NCBI GenBank assembly: GCA_016717165.1 | Contig: JADKGA010000002.1 | Span: 1,488,001 to 1,552,000 of the forward strand | DNA length: 64,000 nt | Direction: 5' to 3' | From: Candidatus Lutibacillus vidarii | GTDB taxonomy: Bacteria > Actinomycetota > Actinomycetes > Actinomycetales > Dermatophilaceae | Shown here: positions 52,645-61,011 of the stretch, in pieces | Layout of the letters: every line of letters starts with the position of its first letter | Numbering within the stretch: position 1 is the stretch's first letter | Position numbers and translations under genes: made by a program | The notes under the pieces: generated by a model | Databases searched by the model: none | What the model saw: only the letters and a program-made list of their open reading frames with translations | Told to the model about the DNA's origin: nothing

Positions 52645-53648
52645 GGCTCCACCGTATGTCGCGGGCGCTCGGCTCGCCTCGCCTCGCGACGCAGGGTGCT
52701 TCCTCGGTGCTCGCAGTGCGCGGCTAGCAGCGCGGCGGTGTCGAGGAAGCGTCCCGACTCCTCCGCGTACCCGAACCACGCGAGGTACAGACCGGTGGTC
52801 ACCCGTTCGACGAACCCCCAGCGCCATACCCGGTCCTCGTCGTCCCCGGCGAGCTCGGCGAGTAGCCGGCTCGCCTCGCGAAGCCGACGGTATGCCGCGT
52901 CGCCGCTCCCGCGCTCCCCCGTGCTGCGTTCCGCGAGGAGCTCCCGGCAACCGTCACGAAGGACAACCCCGAGGTCGTAGGCACGCTCACCGACGAAGCC
53001 ATCGGGGTCGATCAGCGCCCAGCGGTCGCCGCGGCGGAGCACATTGCCCGGATGGGGGTCGCCGTGACAGACCACCTCAGGGCGCTCCGTGGCCGCGAGC
53101 TCCTCGGCGTACTGTCTGGCCCGGGCGACTGCGCCCTGGTGCCTATTCCCGTATCGAGGGCCGAGATTCTCGAGGATGCCGGCCAGTCCTTGCGCCTTGT
53201 TCTCGTCCTGACGCCCGACACCCAGGGGGACCTCCCAAGCTTGACGCAGCAGCGGGACGACCACTCGGGCCTGGTCGATGAGGTTGGTCGACTCGGTCCA
53301 CAGGTCCGCGCCGAGTCGTTCGGTGAGCAGAGCCCCGTGGGACGGATCCCAGCCGAGGACATGGACGTAGCCTCGGCCGTGAGCAGCACGCATCACCTGG
53401 ACGGCATGGTCCATGGCACCTGGCTCGGCGATCTTGAGGACTGCGGGGCGTCCGTCAGCCGTCGTCACGGCGAGGGTCGGCATCCCCGCGCCGCCGCCGA
53501 GGAGGTGGTCGACCTGAAGCCCCCACCGCGCCACGGTGGGCCGGAGCACGGTGGCGAAGTGGTCGACAGCGCCGGTGATGTCACGGTCGGAGGCCTCGGC
53601 CTGCCGGCGCCCCTGGGCGATAGCGAGCTCTATCGGGTCGACCGTCAC
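52635..53648 (-). CDS. aminoglycoside-phosphotransferase-fold kinase
   Basis: A 337-residue kinase-like protein. The N-lobe Lys in PAVLKIAEPG, the catalytic loop VCHGDPHPGNVLRRG and the metal Asp in LIDPDGFVGERAYDLG match the APH/choline-kinase fold. Its length and sequence resemble APH(6)/hydroxyurea-phosphotransferase-like proteins; the true substrate is unknown and resistance should not be assumed. GTG at 53648 is leaderless (TACCCT, 53655-53660, 6 bases upstream). Confidence 0.83.
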   Translation of the reverse strand: MTVDPIELAIAQGRRQAEASDRDITGAVDHFATVLRPTVARWGLQVDHLLGGGAGMPTLAVTTADGRPAVLKIAEPGAMDHAVQVMRAAHGRGYVHVLGWDPSHGALLTERLGADLWTESTNLIDQARVVVPLLRQAWEVPLGVGRQDENKAQGLAGILENLGPRYGNRHQGAVARARQYAEELAATERPEVVCHGDPHPGNVLRRGDRWALIDPDGFVGERAYDLGVVLRDGCRELLAERSTGERGSGDAAYRRLREASRLLAELAGDDEDRVWRWGFVERVTTGLYLAWFGYAEESGRFLDTAALLAAHCEHRGSTLRREARRAERPRHTVEPCD

Positions 53649-53793
53649 CCCCGCAGGGTAGCCATGAGCCCTCTCACTGCCCAGCCCTCTGCTGCCTACA
53701 CCCACGCAGCTCCGCCCGCCGAGCCCCTCCCCGCCCAGCACTGCCCACCTGGACTCTCCCCGGCCTGACCCCGCCCCTGCATGGCTAGCGTTC

Positions 53794-54018
53794 GGCCCCC
53801 TATGCGCTGCTCCGTATTTCGCCGCAGAGCAACCCTGCTCCCCATTCCGATGCACGGGGCCGTTGCTTCCCAACCCGACGCACGGCGCCGTTGCTTCCCA
53901 ACCCGACGCAAAGACCCACTGCCGCTGCGCCCGACGCAAAGACCTGCTGCTCCCGATCAGGACGCAAGGGCCCACTGCTTCCTATCTGGGTGCAGAGGGC
54001 CACTGCGTCGAGATGTGG
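53794..54018. repeat. 28-bp degenerate tandem repeat, about eight units
   Basis: Units begin at 53794, 53822, 53850, 53878, 53906, 53934, 53962 and 53990. All are 28 bp except the last (29). Units at 53850 and 53878 differ at two positions; others share the ACGCA start and a TGCTCC/TGCTTCC core at position 15. The period is not a multiple of three and there are no spacers. It lies between the kinase-like gene and the rnpB terminator. The 145 bp before it (53649-53793) hold only the kinase-gene promoter. Confidence 0.8.
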
Positions 54019-54165
54019 AGCACGGCATAGGGCGCGAAAGGCACCCCCCGACACGCTCAGTCTCGTTCCCAGGCCCGGTAGAGGAAGGTGCGCAGGAGGG
54101 CCGCAGGACGGTGCGCCAGCTGGCCTCCACCGCCGCCGAACGGGCAACAAGCGCCCCGAAACAGC

Positions 54166-54192
54166 GGTGGCCTCCCACGTGGGGAGGCCACC
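54166..54192 (-). terminator. rnpB terminator hairpin
   Basis: GGTGGCCTCCC (54166-54176) pairs with GGGAGGCCACC (within 54181-54192) around an ACGT loop, directly downstream of rnpB on the minus strand, followed by a weak T-rich stretch (GCTGTTTC). Confidence 0.75.
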
Positions 54193-54194
54193 GA

Positions 54195-54615
54195 GGTGCG
54201 AGCCGACCGGTACGCCGGGTTCTGTCGGCCGCGACCACCGGTTGCCCGGAGGCCGCAGCGGGCGGTCATCCATCTCGGGTGGCCGTTGCCGGACACCTCT
54301 AGCGCTCTACCCGGGTGCTCGGGCGGGCCGCCCTCGAACGCACCCTGTCTGAGCTTGCTCCCAGTGGGGTTTACCAAGCCGACCGAGTCGCCCCGGCCGC
54401 TGGTGGTCTCTTACACCACCGTTTCACCCTTACCGCATGCGCCTTCCGGCGGGGCCGGTGGTTCGACATACGGCGGTCTGTTCTCTGTGGCACTGTCCCG
54501 CGGGTCACCCCGGGTGGCCGTTAGCCACCACCGTGCCCTTCGGAGCCCGGACGTTCCTCGGCGGGTCGGCTCCCCCGAAGGCGGGCCGCCCGACGCGACC
54601 GCCTGGTCGCCTCGC
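54195..54615 (-). ncRNA. rnpB: RNase P RNA, bacterial type A
   Basis: The catalytic RNA that matures tRNA 5' ends. On the minus strand it carries the conserved blocks: GAGGAACGTCCGGGCTCC (P4 5' side), GGTGGCTAACGGCCA, GCGGTAAGGGTGAAACGG, GGTAAACCCCACTGGGAGCA, AGATGGATGACCGCC and CAGAACCCGGCGTACCGGTC. P1 forms from GCGAG at the 5' end with CUCGC near the 3' end, giving a length near 421. A TATCCT box (54622-54627) sits 7 bases before the proposed start. Ends are set by P1 and may be off by a few bases. Confidence 0.95.
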
Positions 54616-54621
54616 GCCTTA

Positions 54622-54643
54622 AGGATATGCCCCGTGGTTAGGT
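54622..54643. promoter_or_regulatory. back-to-back -10 boxes of rnpB and the kinase-like gene
   Basis: Minus-strand TATCCT (54622-54627) drives rnpB; plus-strand TTAGGT (54638-54643) drives the leaderless gene at 54650. Only 10 bp separate the boxes, so polymerases cannot occupy both promoters at once. Confidence 0.55.
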
Positions 54644-54649
54644 CAGAGT

Positions 54650-55420
54650 GTGGAGCCGATCTTCCGCAAGAGCCGGTATGCCGTCCCGGCGCGCTACTGG
54701 GCCTGGGAGGCGGCCGGGCTGCGCTGGCTCGCCGAGGCGCCCGGCGGCGCTGCGGTCGTCGAGGTGGTCGACGTCGGAGGAGACCACCTCGACCTCGCCC
54801 GGCTGACCACGGTGAGCCCGAGCGCCGCGGCGGCATACGCCGCTGGGCAGGGACTCGCGCGGACCCACCAGGCCGGCGCCACCGCCTTCGGGGCACCGCC
54901 ACGCGGCTGGAGCGGCGACGGGTACCTCGGGCCGCTGTCCGAACCGCTCCCGCTTGCGTTGGGGACCCACGGGCGCTGGGGTGAGTTCTATGCCGACGAA
55001 CGGCTCCGACCCGTCGTCGCACTGGGCCGGGAGCGCGGGGTCTTCGACGCCTCAGACGCCGCGGCGGTGGACGTGCTGGCCGACCGGCTGCACGTCGGAG
55101 ACTTCGACACCGACGACCCGCCCGCCCGGCTGCACGGCGACCTCTGGTCCGGCAACCTCATGTGGACCCCGAACGGCGCGGTGCTCATCGACCCGGCAGC
55201 GCACGGTGGGCACCGCGAGACCGACCTCGCGATGCTCCAGCTCTTCGGCGTCCCGCACTGGGCGGACCTGCTCGCGGGGTACCAGTCGGTGTGGCCTCTG
55301 AGCGAGGGGTGGAAGGACCGGGTGGCTCTGCACCAGATCCACCCGCTGCTCGTCCACGCGGTCCTCTTCGGCGGCGGGTATGCCGGCCAGGCCCTTGCTG
55401 CGGTTCGCCGCTACCGGTGA
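54650..55420 (+). CDS. fructosamine-kinase family protein
   Basis: A 256-residue kinase of the fructosamine/ribulosamine kinase family, which phosphorylates sugar adducts on protein amines as a repair step. FRKSRY near the start, ARLHGDLWSGNLMW (catalytic loop), LIDPAAHGGHRETDLAM (metal Asp) and the C-terminal HQIHPLLVHAVLFGGGY are family hallmarks. GTG at 54650 is leaderless, with TTAGGT 6 bases upstream. Divergent from rnpB. Confidence 0.87.
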   Translation: MEPIFRKSRYAVPARYWAWEAAGLRWLAEAPGGAAVVEVVDVGGDHLDLARLTTVSPSAAAAYAAGQGLARTHQAGATAFGAPPRGWSGDGYLGPLSEPLPLALGTHGRWGEFYADERLRPVVALGRERGVFDASDAAAVDVLADRLHVGDFDTDDPPARLHGDLWSGNLMWTPNGAVLIDPAAHGGHRETDLAMLQLFGVPHWADLLAGYQSVWPLSEGWKDRVALHQIHPLLVHAVLFGGGYAGQALAAVRRYR

Positions 55421-55503
55421 CGCGCAGACGCCGACACCCATGCCCGCCGGCGCAGCCCCTGACACAGTCACCGCCTCCACCGCCGCGAAGGGTCGCAGCG
55501 AAC

Positions 55504-56964
55504 TCAGACTCCGCCCGGCCCCGGCGCGGACCGAGGGTTCATCCGGAAGCGGACCGTCCCGGCCTCGACATCCGCTGAGACCAGCCGCGCGGGAGCCACC
55601 GCGCCGACCCGGGCCGAGCCGTCGGCCTGGGCCAGGATCGCCGGATCGGTGACCTGGACAAGTAGCCCCTCCCGGACCGCCTCGACGACCGCGACGTCGA
55701 AGGTCCGGCCCACCTGGTCGCAGAGGACGGCCGCCTCGACCGTGTCGACGCACGCCCGGTCGACCGAGCTGGCGAGGTGATCGCCCCCGGCCATCTGCTC
55801 GGGCAGCAAGGCGAGTCCGGCGCGGACCCATTCCGGAACCGCTCGGGCGTTGAGCACGGCGTGGCACAGCTCCAGCCCGAACCGGTCGACCAGCCGCCGC
55901 AGCGGCGCGGTGACATGCGCGTATGGCGCCGCCACGGCCGCATGGGTCCGCTCCTGCGGCACGGCGCCGTCGAAGGCGGTATAGGCCGCGCCACGGAACA
56001 GCCGGGTCGCCTGGTGGATGACCGCCAGGTGCCGGGGGTCGGTGCGGTCGAGGGAGCGCAGGAAGGCGCCGTACGGCTGCTCGTGCGGCCAGGTCACGCC
56101 AAGGGCCTTGGCCTGGCGGCGCAGCCGCTCCTGGGCGTCGACACCCGCCGCAGGCATCGTGCGGAGCACACCGAGCCGCGCGGCGATCATCGCGTCCGCG
56201 GCCGCCATACCGGTCATGAGCGAGATCTGGGCGTTCCACTCCTCGGTGGCCACCGGCGGGCGGAACGCCAGGGTGTAGCCGCTCGCCTCGTCCCCGTGGA
56301 CCTCCTGCTCGGGCATCGGCAGGCTGGCCCCGCCCCGGGCCGCCTCCTGGGCCACCCGGAGCGTCCCGATGTCGCGGAGCAGGGCGATCTGCTCGTGCGG
56401 GTGCCCGGCGTCGAGGTCCCGCTGCGCTGAGTCGTAGTCGAGCCGTGCGGCGCTACGAACCACGGCCCGCTCGAGCTCCACCGAGGTCACGACACCCGAG
56501 GCATCGAGCGCGAGGTCCCAGATGAACGCTGGCCGCTCGACACCGGGGAGCAGGCTCGCCCCTGACTCGCTGAGCACCTGGGGATGCAGCGGTACCCGCC
56601 GGTCGGGGCAGTAGATCGTCACGCCCCGGCGCCGGGTCTCCACGTCAAGCGCGCCGCCGGGAGCGACGAAGGACGGCACGTCGGCGATCGCATAGCGCAC
56701 CCGGAAGCCCGTGCCGGACCGTTCGAGGAATATCGCCTGGTCCAGGTCCATCGAGCCGACCGGGTCGAGGGTGACGAAGGGCAGCTCGGTCCGGTCCGCC
56801 CGGCCGTCGCGCGACCAGGCCCGCGCGGCCGCCTCGGCCTCGCGCAGCGCCTCGGCCGGGAAGTCCGCGACGACCCCCAACCGGGTGCGGATCGCCTCGA
56901 AGCGCTGCGCCAAAGGGTGCTGCGCTGCGCCGGGCGCGGTGAGGCGGACGTTGGTCTTCACCAT
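55504..56964 (-). CDS. RNB-domain exoribonuclease
   Basis: A 486-residue RNase II/R-type catalytic domain. The four metal-binding Asp lie in DPVGSMDLDQAIFLER, and RYAIADVPSFV, then YCPDRRVPLHPQVLSE follow, with the RNA-binding tail after about 400. It lacks the usual long N-terminal cold-shock domains of RNase R, which is normal for the short actinobacterial form. ATG at 56964 is preferred to the GTG two codons earlier because TAAGGT (56971-56976) is 6 bases upstream. Confidence 0.88.
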   Translation of the reverse strand: MVKTNVRLTAPGAAQHPLAQRFEAIRTRLGVVADFPAEALREAEAAARAWSRDGRADRTELPFVTLDPVGSMDLDQAIFLERSGTGFRVRYAIADVPSFVAPGGALDVETRRRGVTIYCPDRRVPLHPQVLSESGASLLPGVERPAFIWDLALDASGVVTSVELERAVVRSAARLDYDSAQRDLDAGHPHEQIALLRDIGTLRVAQEAARGGASLPMPEQEVHGDEASGYTLAFRPPVATEEWNAQISLMTGMAAADAMIAARLGVLRTMPAAGVDAQERLRRQAKALGVTWPHEQPYGAFLRSLDRTDPRHLAVIHQATRLFRGAAYTAFDGAVPQERTHAAVAAPYAHVTAPLRRLVDRFGLELCHAVLNARAVPEWVRAGLALLPEQMAGGDHLASSVDRACVDTVEAAVLCDQVGRTFDVAVVEAVREGLLVQVTDPAILAQADGSARVGAVAPARLVSADVEAGTVRFRMNPRSAPGPGGV

Positions 56965-56999
56965 GCCCACACCTTAGGTCGGGCCGGTCGCCCGCCTGG

Positions 57000-58130
57000 T
57001 CACCGGTGCGTCGAGTCGAGGTGCGCCGTGCGGTTGACGAAGGCGACATTGACCGTCCCGTCCTGCCAGACCTGCACGGCCGTGAGCGAGGCGGGCGCGG
57101 TCGCGAGCACCCAGATCTTGTCGTGCGCCAGCCCGAGCACCTCGGCGAGGACGACCATGATCGGCTTGCGGTGGGTCGCGATGACGACGGTCCCGCCCCG
57201 CTCGACAGCTCTGCGGTATGCCGCCAGAACCCGCGTGGTCAGGTCCTCGTGCGACTCACCGCCGGGCCGGGCGTGTGTCGGGTCGTCCCGGAACCGGCGC
57301 AGCTCCTCAGGACGCTCGGCCATGAGATCGCGCATCGCGACGCCATCCCAGTCCCCGAAGCCCTGCTCGTCCCAGTCGCAGTCCTCGACCGGGTCGACCC
57401 CGAGCGCGTCGGCGACCGCGCGCCCGGTCTCCTTGGCCCGAGCCAGCGCGGAGGTCAAGACGACCGTCTCGCCGGGGTCGACGAGCTCGGCGACCCCGCG
57501 CCCGGCCGCGGCGGCCTGGGCGCGCCCTTCGGCGGTCAGGGACGGGTCGGCGCCGCCGCGGCCGTCGAGGCGGCCGTCGACCGTGAACGGAGTGACCCCA
57601 TGGCGAACCAGGATGATCCGCGTCGGGCTGCCGAGGTCGGGTGGGGCGACTCGGCGCTCCCCCGACAGGTCTCGCGCCTGGGCGTCCCAGACCACGGTCT
57701 TGCCGTCCATCGCGTCGTTGGAGAGCGCGTCGGCGTCGGTGTTCTCCTCACGCGGCACCCAGGTGAACCGGACCTGCCCGCCGGCGGCCTCGATGCCTCG
57801 GACGACGTCTCGGGCCTGGAGGGCGAGCCGGCGCATGTCCTCTTGCTTGATCTTCCACCGGCCGCTCATCTGCTCGACGACGAGCTTGGAGTCGAGCCGG
57901 GCCTCGATCGAGGCTCCCGGCGCAAGAGCCGCGGCGGCCTCGAGCCCGACGATCAGCCCGGTGTACTCGGCGACATTGTTGCTCGCCATACCCAGGGGTG
58001 CGGCCCGGCGGGCGAGGACGGCACCGGTCTGCGGGTCGCGGACCAGGGCGCCATACCCGGCGACTCCGGGGTTGCCGCGCGACCCACCGTCCGCCTCGAC
58101 GACCAGACGGCGGTATGCCGCCCCGCTCAC
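57000..58130 (-). CDS. bifunctional RNase HI / histidine phosphatase
   Basis: A 376-residue fusion. The N-terminal RNase H domain (about 1-140) has VEADGGSRGNPG, NNVAEYTGLIVGLEAA, DSKLVVEQMSG and ENTDADALSNDAM, carrying the D-E-D-D active site. The C-terminal histidine-phosphatase domain (about 170-376) has LVRHGVTPF and ATHRKP. The M. tuberculosis homologue Rv2228c has both RNase H and CobC-like alpha-ribazole phosphatase activity, which would also link to cobS here. GTG overlaps the zinc-ribbon gene stop (GTGA). Confidence 0.94.
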   Translation of the reverse strand: MSGAAYRRLVVEADGGSRGNPGVAGYGALVRDPQTGAVLARRAAPLGMASNNVAEYTGLIVGLEAAAALAPGASIEARLDSKLVVEQMSGRWKIKQEDMRRLALQARDVVRGIEAAGGQVRFTWVPREENTDADALSNDAMDGKTVVWDAQARDLSGERRVAPPDLGSPTRIILVRHGVTPFTVDGRLDGRGGADPSLTAEGRAQAAAAGRGVAELVDPGETVVLTSALARAKETGRAVADALGVDPVEDCDWDEQGFGDWDGVAMRDLMAERPEELRRFRDDPTHARPGGESHEDLTTRVLAAYRRAVERGGTVVIATHRKPIMVVLAEVLGLAHDKIWVLATAPASLTAVQVWQDGTVNVAFVNRTAHLDSTHR

Positions 58131-58867
58131 AGTCCGGACTCGGCGGTGCGCACGAGGATGCGGCGGCACTCCTCGCAGCGCAGCACCTCATCGGGCGCGG
58201 CGGTCGCGAACCGGCTGACGTCCACGGGGTTGAGCTCGAGCTGGCAGCCCCCACAGCGGCGGGCCCGCAGCTCCGCGGCGCCGACGCCGCCGGCCCCGGC
58301 GCGGATCTTGTCGTAGAGCGCGAGCAGGTCGGTGGCCACGCCCGGGACCAAGGCGGCCCGGTCGGCGGCGACAGCCTCGTCCTCGGCGGCGAGCCGGGCC
58401 AGCGCCTCGTCCCTCGCGGCCTGCGTGGCCCGCGCCTCGGCGACGAGCTCGGCCCGCTGGCGGTCGAGGTCGGCGACCTCCGACTCGAGGGTCTCGGCGC
58501 GCTCCATCACCTCGATCTCGATGTCCTCGAGGTCGGCCTGCCGGCGCGCCAGGCTCTCCAGCTCGTGCTGGATGGCCTGGAGGTCTTTCGCCGTCCCCGT
58601 GCCGGCGTCGAGGCGTCCCCGGTTGCGGGCGGCTCGGTCCCGGACCAGCTGGACATCGGACTCGGCCCGCGCCACCTCGCTCTGGACGTCCGAGAGGGCC
58701 GTGCGGGCGTTGACCAGCCGGGTGTCGAGCGCGGCGAGCAGGCCGTCGAGCCTGGTCAGCTCGGCGTGCTGCGGCAAGGTCTTGCGGGCGTGGGCCAGCT
58801 GCTGGGAGCGGGTGTCGAGCGCCTGGACCTTGAGCAGGGTGCGCTGGGCGGTCGGGTCGGCGATCAC
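58127..58867 (-). CDS. C4 zinc-ribbon coiled-coil protein
   Basis: A 246-residue protein. A long coiled coil (about 10-170, heptad-rich with Arg/Glu/Ala) is followed by a C4 zinc ribbon with CGGC and CEEC. It matches the conserved actinobacterial family beside RNase H (Rv2229c); a nucleic-acid role is assumed but unproved. GTG overlaps the Nif3-family gene stop (GTGA). Three genes here are chained by 4-base overlaps. Confidence 0.9.
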   Translation of the reverse strand: MIADPTAQRTLLKVQALDTRSQQLAHARKTLPQHAELTRLDGLLAALDTRLVNARTALSDVQSEVARAESDVQLVRDRAARNRGRLDAGTGTAKDLQAIQHELESLARRQADLEDIEIEVMERAETLESEVADLDRQRAELVAEARATQAARDEALARLAAEDEAVAADRAALVPGVATDLLALYDKIRAGAGGVGAAELRARRCGGCQLELNPVDVSRFATAAPDEVLRCEECRRILVRTAESGL

Positions 58868-59709
58868 GGTGTGCCTCCGGTGGCGTTCGCACCAACGACG
58901 AAGGTCCAGGGGTCGGTGCGCAGGGTCGAGACGTGGATGGGCATCGGGTCGAGAGTAGCCCGCAACGCCTGCTGCGCGTGCGCGAGCCACAGCCACTCGC
59001 TGGCCCAGTGCCCGCAGTCGACGAGGTATGGCGTCCCACCGGCCGACGCCTCCCGGGCATCGAGGGCGGGGTGGTGCTTGAGGTCGGCCGTGACATAGAC
59101 GTCGGCGCCGGCGGCCCGGGCGATGTCGATATACCGGTCCCCCGAACCGCCGAGGACGGCGACCCGGCGGACCAGCGCGTCCGGGTCCCCGGCGACCCGG
59201 GTCCCGCCCGCGGTCGCGGGCAGCTGCCGGGCCAGCGCCTCGACGAAGCCGCGCAGGGTCATCGGCGCGGGCAGCTCGCCGACCCGCCCGGTCCCGACGA
59301 GGGATCCCCCCGGCGCGGAGCCCTCGGGCACGAGCGGCGTTGAGGTCTCGAGCCCGCAGGCCCGGGCGAGCGCGTCCGCCACGCCGGTGTCCGCCTTGTC
59401 GGCGTTGGTGTGGGCGGCATACATGGCCAGTCCGCCGCGGATCGCGGCGGTGACGGTGGCGCCGATCGGTGAGGTGGTCGCGACCGAGCTCACCCCGCGG
59501 AGCATGAGCGGGTGGTGGGTGAAGAGCAGGTCCGCCCCGGCGTCGAGCGCCTCCTGAACCACGGCCAGGGTCGGGTCGACGGCCAGGTGCAGCCGTCGGA
59601 CGGGCGCGGCGGGGTCGCCCGCGATGAGCCCCACCCGGTCCCAGTCGTCGGCGGTCTGCGGCGGGTACAGCGCCTCGATGGCGCGGACGACATCGGCGAC
59701 GGTCAGCAC
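58864..59709 (-). CDS. Nif3-like dinuclear metal centre protein
   Basis: A 281-residue Nif3/YbgI family protein. TADDWDRVGLIAGDP, LFTHHPLMLRG (metal His pair), AAHTNADKADTGV and, late, DCGHWASEW with the ligands His and Glu. Related proteins act as GTP cyclohydrolase 1 type 2-like enzymes, but the function here is unproved. The only plausible start, GTG 59709, lies one base after the 3' end of tRNA-Val, so tRNA processing would leave a nearly leaderless mRNA. Confidence 0.9.
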   Translation of the reverse strand: MLTVADVVRAIEALYPPQTADDWDRVGLIAGDPAAPVRRLHLAVDPTLAVVQEALDAGADLLFTHHPLMLRGVSSVATTSPIGATVTAAIRGGLAMYAAHTNADKADTGVADALARACGLETSTPLVPEGSAPGGSLVGTGRVGELPAPMTLRGFVEALARQLPATAGGTRVAGDPDALVRRVAVLGGSGDRYIDIARAAGADVYVTADLKHHPALDAREASAGGTPYLVDCGHWASEWLWLAHAQQALRATLDPMPIHVSTLRTDPWTFVVGANATGGTP

Positions 59710-59710
59710 G

Positions 59711-59783
59711 TGGGCCCGGCCGGGTTCGAACCGACGACACCCGCGGTGTAAGCGCGGTGCTCTACCAGCTGAGCTACAGGCCC
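59711..59783 (-). tRNA. tRNA-Val, anticodon UAC
   Basis: A 73-nt tRNA. The acceptor GGGCCTG pairs with CGGGCCC (one G-U). D-arm GCTC-AGCTGGTA-GAGC; anticodon arm CCGCG-CTTACAC-CGCGG gives UAC; T-arm GTCGG-TTCGAAC-CCGGC. Discriminator A; CCA is not encoded. The upstream strand shows GACACAAT about 35 bases before the 5' end as a possible -10. The 101 bp between it and the methyltransferase stop hold no gene. Confidence 0.96.
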
Positions 59784-59884
59784 CGAAGTCCGGTGCCCCG
59801 GATCCGCCGACCATTGTGTCAGCCCCTGCGGCCCCGCGGGTGCTCCGCCACCGGACCGGCCCAGCCCCAGTCCCTGGGGAGAGG

Positions 59885-60469
59885 TCACCGCAGCGGGACG
59901 AAGGCGTAGCGACCTGGGGCGTATGACGTCCGCGGCGCCCCGTCGACCAGCTCCACGAGCACCAGCCGCCCAGCCGCAGGAAGGACCATCCGGCCCCCCT
60001 CGACCAGCTGAGCGACGAGGGCGTCGGGGACCTGGCCACCATCCGCGCTGACGAGGATGCGGTCGAAGGGGCCCGCCTCGGGCAGCCCGAGAACCCCTTC
60101 CCGTGCCAGGGCCACTGACGCCCAGGGCAGGTCTGCCGCGCGGAGCCGTTCGGCGGCGAGGTCGACCAGCTCGGAAACAATCTCGACGCCCCGGACGCTC
60201 CCGGTCGGTCCGACCAGGTGGGCGAGGATCGCCGTGGTCCAGCCCGAGCCGGAGCCGACGTCGAGCACCGAGGCACCGGCCGGGACCTCGAGCAGCTCAA
60301 GCATCACCGTGACCGTCGAGGGTTGGGAGCAGGTCGCGTCGAAGCCGATGGGCAGCGCCCGGTCCTGGGCGGCATACCCCCGCTGGCCGTGCGGCAGGTA
60401 GCCGACCCGCGGCACCGCGGCCATCGCCCGCGCAACCCGCGCGGAGCCGGTGGACCGCCACAGCGCCAT
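59885..60469 (-). CDS. protein-L-isoaspartate O-methyltransferase-like protein
   Basis: A 194-residue methyltransferase. SQPSTVTVMLELLEVPAGAS precedes motif I VLDVGSGSGWTTAILAHLVG, and VRGVEIVSELVDLAAERL follows, the order seen in PCMT enzymes that repair isoaspartyl residues. It is shorter than typical PCMT at the N-terminus. ATG at 60469 lies 7 bases after the ahpE stop, so it is cotranscribed. Confidence 0.85.
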   Translation of the reverse strand: MALWRSTGSARVARAMAAVPRVGYLPHGQRGYAAQDRALPIGFDATCSQPSTVTVMLELLEVPAGASVLDVGSGSGWTTAILAHLVGPTGSVRGVEIVSELVDLAAERLRAADLPWASVALAREGVLGLPEAGPFDRILVSADGGQVPDALVAQLVEGGRMVLPAAGRLVLVELVDGAPRTSYAPGRYAFVPLR

Positions 60470-60476
60470 CGCCGGC

Positions 60477-60954
60477 CTAACGCAGCGCCTCGAGCGCCTC
60501 GCGGTAGCCGGCGAAGTCCCGCCGCTCCCCCGGTGGGTTGACCAGCGCCCAGCGGATGACGCCACTGCGGTCGACGAGGAAGGTCCCCCGCGTCGCCGCG
60601 CCGATGCCCTCGTGGAAGACCCCGTAGGCCGAGGCGACCGCACCGTGCGGCCAGAAGTCGGACAGGACCGGGAAGAAGTAGCCCTCGGTGTCGACCCAGG
60701 CGCGGATGGAGTACATCGGGTCGCACGAGATCGCCAGGACCTGGATGTCCTCGCCCTGGAAGTCCCCCAGCGAGTCCCGGATCTCGCTCAGCTCCCCCGT
60801 GCAGATGCCCGAGAAGGCGAACGGGACGAAGACCAGCAAGGTGTTCTTCGCCGCGCGCAGGTCGGCGAAGGCGATCTCCTCGCCGTGCTGGTTCCGCAGG
60901 ACGAAGTCCGGGTGCCGTGTCGCCGACGGACAGGGGGGTGAGCGTGGCGGTCAT
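60477..60954 (-). pseudogene. ahpE: peroxiredoxin AhpE, one-base frameshift near N-terminus
   Basis: The start MTATLTPLSVGDTAP (from ATG 60954) and the body VFVPFAFSGICTGELSEIRD are in different frames. Removing one G from the GGG at 60910-60912 joins them as TAPDFVLRNQHGEEIAFADL, giving about 158 residues, the normal AhpE size. The peroxidatic Cys is in FSGICTGEL, and the C-terminal DRSGVIRWALV is typical of the family. AhpE reduces peroxides in actinobacteria. A GACACT box 6 bases upstream fits a leaderless start. A sequence error is the likeliest cause of the shift. Confidence 0.82.
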
Positions 60955-61011
60955 GGGTGCAGTGTCTCAGGTCCGGCTGACTGCCCTGCGTCGGCAGCAG
61001 CGGTATGCCGG

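Noticed and set aside
52635..53648. Aminoglycoside resistance gene
   Set aside because: Only the general kinase fold is supported; substrate residues cannot be assigned and the gene sits in ordinary chromosomal context.
53794..54018. CRISPR array
   Set aside because: The 28-bp units abut with no spacers, diverge strongly, and no cas gene is present.
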